Shown here piece after piece: positions 58,423 through 64,000 of a DNA stretch of 64,000 nucleotides (position 1 is the stretch's first letter; each line of letters starts with the position of its first letter). Location: positions 2,759,501-2,823,500 of the forward strand of contig NZ_CP046176.1 in the NCBI RefSeq assembly GCF_013009555.1, given 5' to 3'. A program made the position numbers and the translations under genes. The notes beneath the pieces were generated by a model. It did not search any database, was not told where the DNA came from, and saw only the letters and a program-made list of their open reading frames with translations. Source of the DNA: Phocaeicola dorei (GTDB taxonomy: Bacteria > Bacteroidota > Bacteroidia > Bacteroidales > Bacteroidaceae).

Positions 58423-58926
58423 TTATACAAAATCACGGAGTTGCCCTTGCAAGCGTTGTCTGGTAAAAAAGATTCTGCTTTTTACAGTACCCAACGGCAA
58501 TCCCAACTTTTCGGCAATCTCACGATATTTGAATCCCGACACATGCATAGCGAATGGAATACGGTATTCTTTGGGAAGCAAGCCGACTATACGATGTATT
58601 TCTTTCATGTCATAAGCTCCCTCGGTACTATCAAAGCCGGAATCCTGAGACATACTTAAATGGTAGAGATTGTCTGTATGGTCCACAAATGTCTGGTCAC
58701 GCACTATTTTCCTATAATTGTTTATAAAGATGTTACGCATAATGGTATACATCCATCCCTTAAAGTTTGTATCGGGGATATACTTGTCTTCATTATCCAG
58801 CGCTTTCAATGAAGTTTCTTGTAGCAGGTCATTAGCCTCCTCACGGTCGGCTGTGAGTTTGTATGCAAACCGAAGTAATTCTTCTTGCACACCCAGCAGG
58901 TTCTTTTTAAAACTAACGCTATTCAT
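58423..58926 (-). CDS. ECF-type RNA polymerase sigma factor
   Basis: A 167-residue sigma-70 family protein of the extracytoplasmic-function group. Region 2 has LLRFAYKLTADREEANDLLQETSLKA and FKGWMYTIMRNIFINNYRK. Region 4 has LPKEYRIPFAMHVSGFKYREIAEKLGLPLGTVKSRIFFTRQRLQ. No anti-sigma gene or SusCD-type partner is next to it, so its signal is unknown. No TAnnTTTG box is evident just upstream, which would fit transcription by another sigma or by itself. Confidence 0.93.
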   Translation of the reverse strand: MNSVSFKKNLLGVQEELLRFAYKLTADREEANDLLQETSLKALDNEDKYIPDTNFKGWMYTIMRNIFINNYRKIVRDQTFVDHTDNLYHLSMSQDSGFDSTEGAYDMKEIHRIVGLLPKEYRIPFAMHVSGFKYREIAEKLGLPLGTVKSRIFFTRQRLQGQLRDFV

Positions 58927-59012
58927 AAATCTTTCAGTTTAGGTTCATATTCTTTTTCCATGCTCTCGGTAATGCAAGGATAGCGCATTTTAAATAGGTG
59001 TCAAAGAAAAAA

Positions 59013-59070
59013 CTATTAAAATAGGGGGTAAAAACCGTCATTTATCAGTTTTTACCCCCTATTTTGATAG
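59013..59070 (-). terminator. Very strong terminator of the TRIC gene
   Basis: A 23-bp inverted repeat with one G-U-type mismatch and a 12-nt loop: left arm 59013-59035, right arm 59048-59070, with GGGGGTAAAAAC / GTTTTTACCCCC at its core. On the minus strand it is followed by TTTTTT. Confidence 0.82.
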
Positions 59071-59084
59071 TTTTCAGGTGCTGT

Positions 59085-59699
59085 TTAGCGTTGTTCCCCC
59101 TTTAAAATTGGTAAACAGATGCTATATTTAACAGCTAAAATACGCGCCAAAAACACAGTACTACCTCCTATTATCTGGCAAATAAAGGCTTCCAGACCAA
59201 ACAGATCACATATCCAATAGGCTAATCCCCCCACCACACAGGCCATTGCATAAATTTCTTTACGAAAAATAAGCGGAATTTCATTAATAAAAACATCGCG
59301 GAGCACACCACCTGCGGCCCCAGTGATACTACCCATGATTATAGCTACCCAAAAAGGATATCCGAGAGCAATACTTTTACCTACCCCCACTACTGTAAAT
59401 AGTGCCAGGCCGATGCTGTCGAACAGGAAGAAAGTGTTATGCATATGAATCAAATACTTGCCGAAAGCAATTACCCAAAACAATGCAAGTCCTGTACATA
59501 TTAAATATATAGGGTCAGTCATCCAACCCGGAGTCACATCTAGAAGCACATCACGGATAGTACCTCCTCCGATAGCCGTCGCCAAACCCACTACATACGC
59601 ACCAAACCAGTCAAACTGTTTGGCAGACGCCAATCTGATACCGCTGATGGCAAAGGCAAACGTACCTATAAAATCTAAAACTTGAACAAATGTTAGCAT
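59085..59699 (-). CDS. TRIC-family cation channel (UPF0126)
   Basis: A 204-residue membrane protein with about seven hydrophobic segments in two repeats, each containing a conserved glycine motif (AIGGGTIRDVLL and AAGGVLRDVFI). This is the bacterial TRIC (YicG/YadS) fold, a trimeric potassium/monovalent cation channel. The frame extends upstream to 59795, but the extension (MLLSSYFKLFSEHKNTFSY...) does not fit the family and overlaps the epimerase-like gene; MLTFVQVLDFIGTFAFAISG at 59699 is chosen. Confidence 0.9.
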   Translation of the reverse strand: MLTFVQVLDFIGTFAFAISGIRLASAKQFDWFGAYVVGLATAIGGGTIRDVLLDVTPGWMTDPIYLICTGLALFWVIAFGKYLIHMHNTFFLFDSIGLALFTVVGVGKSIALGYPFWVAIIMGSITGAAGGVLRDVFINEIPLIFRKEIYAMACVVGGLAYWICDLFGLEAFICQIIGGSTVFLARILAVKYSICLPILKGEQR

Positions 59700-59749
59700 A
59701 ATGGTTGTTATTTGTCTGCAAAGTAACGAATAAATTCGATAAGAAAATG

Positions 59750-59757
59750 TATTTTTG
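59750..59757 (+). promoter_or_regulatory. Probable -7 box of the epimerase-like gene
   Basis: TATTTTTG matches TAnnTTTG and lies about 26 nt before the ATG at 59783. No -33 match at normal spacing. Confidence 0.45.
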
Positions 59758-59782
59758 TGTTCAGAAAATAGCTTAAAATAAG

Positions 59783-60871
59783 ATGAAAGTAACAATTATC
59801 GCCGGTGCACGTCCCAATTTCATGAAAATAGCCCCATTAATGCGTGCTATCAAAGCTGCAAAGGCAGCAGGAAAAAATATCACTGCCCGCCTGGTCTACA
59901 CAGGTTCGGACGAAGATAAAAGTTTGGAACCTTCTCTGTTTACAGACCTAGATATGCCGCGTCCCGATGTGTATCTGCATGTGGATAATACAGATTTTTT
60001 CCAGCGAATGGCAGGTATATTGGTAGCTTTCGCCCGCGAACTGGAACAACATCCTGCACAGGTAGTACTTGTAGTGGATGACCTAACTCCTACTATGGCG
60101 TGTTCTATCGTGGCTAAAAAGAAGGGGATAAAAGTTGCTCATCTAGTGGCCGGAACCCGTTCTTTCGATATGGATATGCCAAAAGAAGTAAACAGTATGA
60201 TAACAGATGGCTTGTCTGATTATCTATTCACGGCCGGAATGGTAGCCAACCGCAATCTGAATCAAACAGGAACCGAACAAGCACATGTACATTTTGTAGG
60301 AAACATTCTGATTGATACGCTGCGTTATAACCGTACTCGCTTACAGCGCCCGGTAGCATTTTCTATTATGGGACTGAAAGAAAAAGAATACCTCTTGCTA
60401 ACCTTGAACAAGCATTCATTGCTAAACAATGATACTGCACTGAAAGCTATCTTCCGCACTATACTGGAAAAAACAGACAAGCCGATCGTGGCACCGCTCC
60501 ACACGTATGTAAAAAACAAGCTGTCTGTTTTAGATATTACTTCTGAAAGGTTATATATATTACCACCGCAACCTTATTTGTCATTCGGTTATTTAGTGAG
60601 CCATGCCCAGGGTCTCATTACAGATTCGGGTAACGTAGCGGAAGAAGCTACTTTTTTAGGAATCCCCTGTATGACATTAAGTACGTATGCAGAACATCCC
60701 GAAACAGTGACAATCGGCACAAACCGGCTAGTGGGGGAAGACCCTGAAATCTTAGCAAACGCCCTTGACATGCTGAATAAAGGAGAATGGCAAAAGGGGC
60801 TTTTACCGGAACGCTGGGATGGACACACTGCAGAAAGAATTGTGCAAACGTTGCTGGATGAACATAAATAA
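59783..60871 (+). CDS. UDP-N-acetylglucosamine 2-epimerase homologue with altered active site
   Basis: A 362-residue GT-B-fold protein of the WecB family. Family anchors are the N-terminal IIAGARPNFMKIAPL, VVDDLTPTMA (Asp100 for E. coli Asp95), SFDMDMPKEVN (Glu135), and TDSGNVAEEATFLGIP with PETVTIGTNRLVG. But the usual VEAG catalytic Glu117 position reads LVAG (Val122), and the catalytic His in LHRREN reads LNKHS. The non-hydrolysing epimerase reaction (UDP-GlcNAc to UDP-ManNAc) is therefore uncertain. It is a single gene between TRIC and DUF3078, not inside a polysaccharide cluster. Confidence 0.82.
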   Translation: MKVTIIAGARPNFMKIAPLMRAIKAAKAAGKNITARLVYTGSDEDKSLEPSLFTDLDMPRPDVYLHVDNTDFFQRMAGILVAFARELEQHPAQVVLVVDDLTPTMACSIVAKKKGIKVAHLVAGTRSFDMDMPKEVNSMITDGLSDYLFTAGMVANRNLNQTGTEQAHVHFVGNILIDTLRYNRTRLQRPVAFSIMGLKEKEYLLLTLNKHSLLNNDTALKAIFRTILEKTDKPIVAPLHTYVKNKLSVLDITSERLYILPPQPYLSFGYLVSHAQGLITDSGNVAEEATFLGIPCMTLSTYAEHPETVTIGTNRLVGEDPEILANALDMLNKGEWQKGLLPERWDGHTAERIVQTLLDEHK

Positions 60872-60892
60872 AATAGAAAACCATTCTCAGAT

Positions 60893-60941
60893 AAAAACAC
60901 GGATGCCGCAGGATTTGGTATTCTGCGGCATCCGTGTTTTT
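60893..60941 (+). terminator. Terminator between the epimerase-like and DUF3078 genes
   Basis: Near-perfect stem of 19 bp (AAAAACACGGATGCCGCAG / CTGCGGCATCCGTGTTTTT) with an 11-nt loop. T runs on both strands suit both converging genes. Confidence 0.92.
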
Positions 60942-60977
60942 ATTGATTTTCTATCAATATCACTTACACTCTCCTCT

Positions 60978-62372
60978 TTACCAAGTATAATTCAAACCAA
61001 AACTAAGCAATTCCTGCAACTGGAAATAACTCTTGTTATCCTCAGTCAATGTCACACCGTCATCATAACGCGCATGAACAAACAACTTAGTAGACAAATA
61101 GCGGTTCAATACAAAATTGAATGTATTTTCCCAACTGGCAATTACGGTGTCATAAGTTGTAAAGTACTCTAATTTAGATTCCCACACAATACTGGGAATA
61201 ATTTTCCAAGTCAGATTACCTGTAAATTTCGAACCGAAAAGATTTGCTGTTTTATGCCCCGGATCCACATTAAAAGCACCCGGATCAGTTATCTTATCAT
61301 TACTGATATACATAAAAGTATACGCCAGTGGAGATCCTAACAAAGACAATGAATAATTCTTCTTATTCTGCTTAAAGTCCATACCGAGGGTTATATCCAA
61401 TTGGGCGGGAGACAGAAAATTAGAAATCATATCATTCGTATTCGTCTTATAATTCCCAAAAAACTGGGTCTTGAACTCGCCCGCCAAAGTATAATACCAG
61501 TTTTTGAACGCTTTCACACCCAGTTTACTGTTTAAACGAAACAAGTCGGCATTCGTCTTATATTTATGCACTGTATCTGACGGTGCTGTAACAAAACCCA
61601 ATTTTATTTCCAGCTTATTTTCAAACTCTATACGCTGGCGGTCATCAAAATTAGCTTCCAGCACCAAGCCAGACAATAGCGCATTAGTACTTTCACCACC
61701 TTTATACCAGTTATCTGAAATATAATGTTGTGTGAACTGAACATATCCATTCCCCTTATGCGTCCAAAAGTTAGGACGTACCACCAACAATTCATTATCC
61801 GTAGTCAAGCTTTCCACCGGTGTTTCCGGTTGAAGGAAACTTTTGATTTTCTCTTTCCTTGGTCTTTTTACTATCTGATTATTTTCCAGTGGTTTCAGGT
61901 CGGCCAAATAAAGTTCGTTATTCACCAGTCTGCCCGGATATTGCAAATAATAATTCCTTAATATATTATTCGACCAACGGTCTGCAGCGGCCAAGGTTTC
62001 CAAATCGGGCAGCTGATATATAGCAGCAGATACAGAGTCGCGTTTCCCCATATACAGCGAATCAACAGCCGTCATTATTTTCGTATCCGGACTCCATTTT
62101 ATTTCAAAAATTTCTTTTATAGGAGCTTCATAATAAGTGGGCGGAACAAACAACTTATAAAAAGCCGGATTAGGACGTACCCACCGGGGAGCCGGGATAT
62201 TCAAATCATCCCACAGTCTGAAATAAGCAAAATAAGATGCGCTCAAAGCTGATAATGAATCAGAAAAGGCTTTCACAGCCGGATCTTCTTTCGTCTTGGT
62301 TACTTTCTGTGCCGATGCCTCTCCCATACAGAATACAGCAAGCACTATAGTCAAACATATACTTTTTCTCAT
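60978..62372 (-). CDS. DUF3078 outer-membrane protein
   Basis: A 464-residue secreted protein. The signal peptide is MRKSICLTIVLAVFCMGEASA, the C-terminal half is beta-rich (GNGYVQFTQHYISDNWYKGGES, YFTTYDTVIASWENTFNFVLN) and the protein ends in the aromatic GLNYTW. It matches the DUF3078 family of predicted Bacteroidetes outer-membrane barrels, whose function is unknown. A start at 62420 is possible, but the promoter's -7 box lies between the two, so 62372 is chosen. It converges with the epimerase-like gene. Confidence 0.88.
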   Translation of the reverse strand: MRKSICLTIVLAVFCMGEASAQKVTKTKEDPAVKAFSDSLSALSASYFAYFRLWDDLNIPAPRWVRPNPAFYKLFVPPTYYEAPIKEIFEIKWSPDTKIMTAVDSLYMGKRDSVSAAIYQLPDLETLAAADRWSNNILRNYYLQYPGRLVNNELYLADLKPLENNQIVKRPRKEKIKSFLQPETPVESLTTDNELLVVRPNFWTHKGNGYVQFTQHYISDNWYKGGESTNALLSGLVLEANFDDRQRIEFENKLEIKLGFVTAPSDTVHKYKTNADLFRLNSKLGVKAFKNWYYTLAGEFKTQFFGNYKTNTNDMISNFLSPAQLDITLGMDFKQNKKNYSLSLLGSPLAYTFMYISNDKITDPGAFNVDPGHKTANLFGSKFTGNLTWKIIPSIVWESKLEYFTTYDTVIASWENTFNFVLNRYLSTKLFVHARYDDGVTLTEDNKSYFQLQELLSFGLNYTW

Positions 62373-62390
62373 ACTATTTTTAGTTTTGTG

Positions 62391-62421
62391 CAAAAATACA
62401 CTTAATTTTCCTTTTCCCAAA
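62391..62421 (-). promoter_or_regulatory. Promoter of the DUF3078 gene
   Basis: On the minus strand TTTG (62418-62421) and TATTTTTG (62391-62398), 19 nt apart. Transcription should begin near 62384, some 12 nt before the start codon. Confidence 0.75.
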
Positions 62422-62512
62422 AAACTGTTTCCTTTATATAATAACGAATGATAAATTCAATTTCATCAAATGATTTTTTAAAGCATATCCGACGATATTG
62501 AAAAAGATTTTG

Positions 62513-62520
62513 TAATTTTG
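62513..62520 (+). promoter_or_regulatory. Probable -7 box of pyrG
   Basis: TAATTTTG fits TAnnTTTG about 60 nt upstream of the pyrG start. No well-spaced -33 element. Confidence 0.4.
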
Positions 62521-62578
62521 CAACTTTGATAAATATTGCGATATTGATAATTAAGAAAATAACATTTAAAAATATTAA

Positions 62579-64000
<1,422 letters not shown>

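Overview
The window is a gene-dense, AT-leaning stretch of a Bacteroidales chromosome, most like a gut Bacteroides or Phocaeicola species. I infer this from the proteins (ClpC with a UVR segment, eukaryote-type ProRS, split PyrD/PyrK and PyrB/PyrI, DUF3078 and PorT-like barrels) and from the recurring promoter -7 element TAnnTTTG, in several places paired with TTG or TTTG 18-20 nt upstream. That is the known pattern of the primary sigma factor of Bacteroidetes. No prophage, insertion sequence, CRISPR array, polysaccharide-utilisation locus or conjugative element was seen. Most of the window is housekeeping.

Layout. 1-9.1 kb: gyrA (cut by the left edge) diverges from clpC, htpG and a patatin-type secreted phospholipase with a C-terminal barrel. 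9.1-9.95 kb: three tandem tRNA-Arg(ACG) genes, then an intergenic stretch with a possible small RNA and an alternating inverted repeat. 9.96-15.8 kb: dapA, ligA, trmD and the pyrK-pyrD pair. 15.9-17.4 kb: an XRE regulator behind a 1.1-kb AT-rich region with repeated palindromes. 17.4-25.1 kb: holA/AMP nucleosidase, a lone HsdR_N nuclease-like protein, a zinc-ribbon/Nif3 pair, a FetAB-type transporter and proS. 25.2-33.7 kb: a leftward run of kdsB, a metal-site-less M16 protein, a MORN protein, an inositol monophosphatase-like protein, DUF2461, YhcH, glgB and a membrane protein.

33.8-41.1 kb: a short HPPK-like gene, a repeat-rich intergenic element, then one tight operon of TetR regulator, TolC, HlyD-type adaptor, double ATPase and two ABC-2 permeases, which reads as a complete tripartite exporter. 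41.2-45.3 kb: a transaldolase gene broken by an in-frame TAG, an AraC regulator, a soluble PAS histidine kinase and a gene with an apparent frameshift near its 3' end. 45.5-62.4 kb: PBP1A, pyrBI with a flavin reductase and a barrel protein, glyA, a MATE pump, an OmpA-type lipoprotein, mtgA, a DUF1460 amidase-like protein, an OadA-like carboxyltransferase, an ECF sigma factor, a TRIC channel, a UDP-GlcNAc 2-epimerase homologue and a DUF3078 barrel. The right edge cuts pyrG.

How the genes work together. Pyrimidine synthesis is represented at three loci (pyrKD, pyrBI, pyrG), cell-wall synthesis by PBP1A, MtgA, dapA and the amidase-like protein, and the outer envelope by kdsB, the barrels and the exporter. 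I saw no clear new multigene system. The best leads are the two disrupted genes, conserved enzymes that lack expected active-site residues (M16, OadA-like, epimerase-like), unusual tertiary-pair bases in the tRNA-Arg copies, and three patterned intergenic elements.
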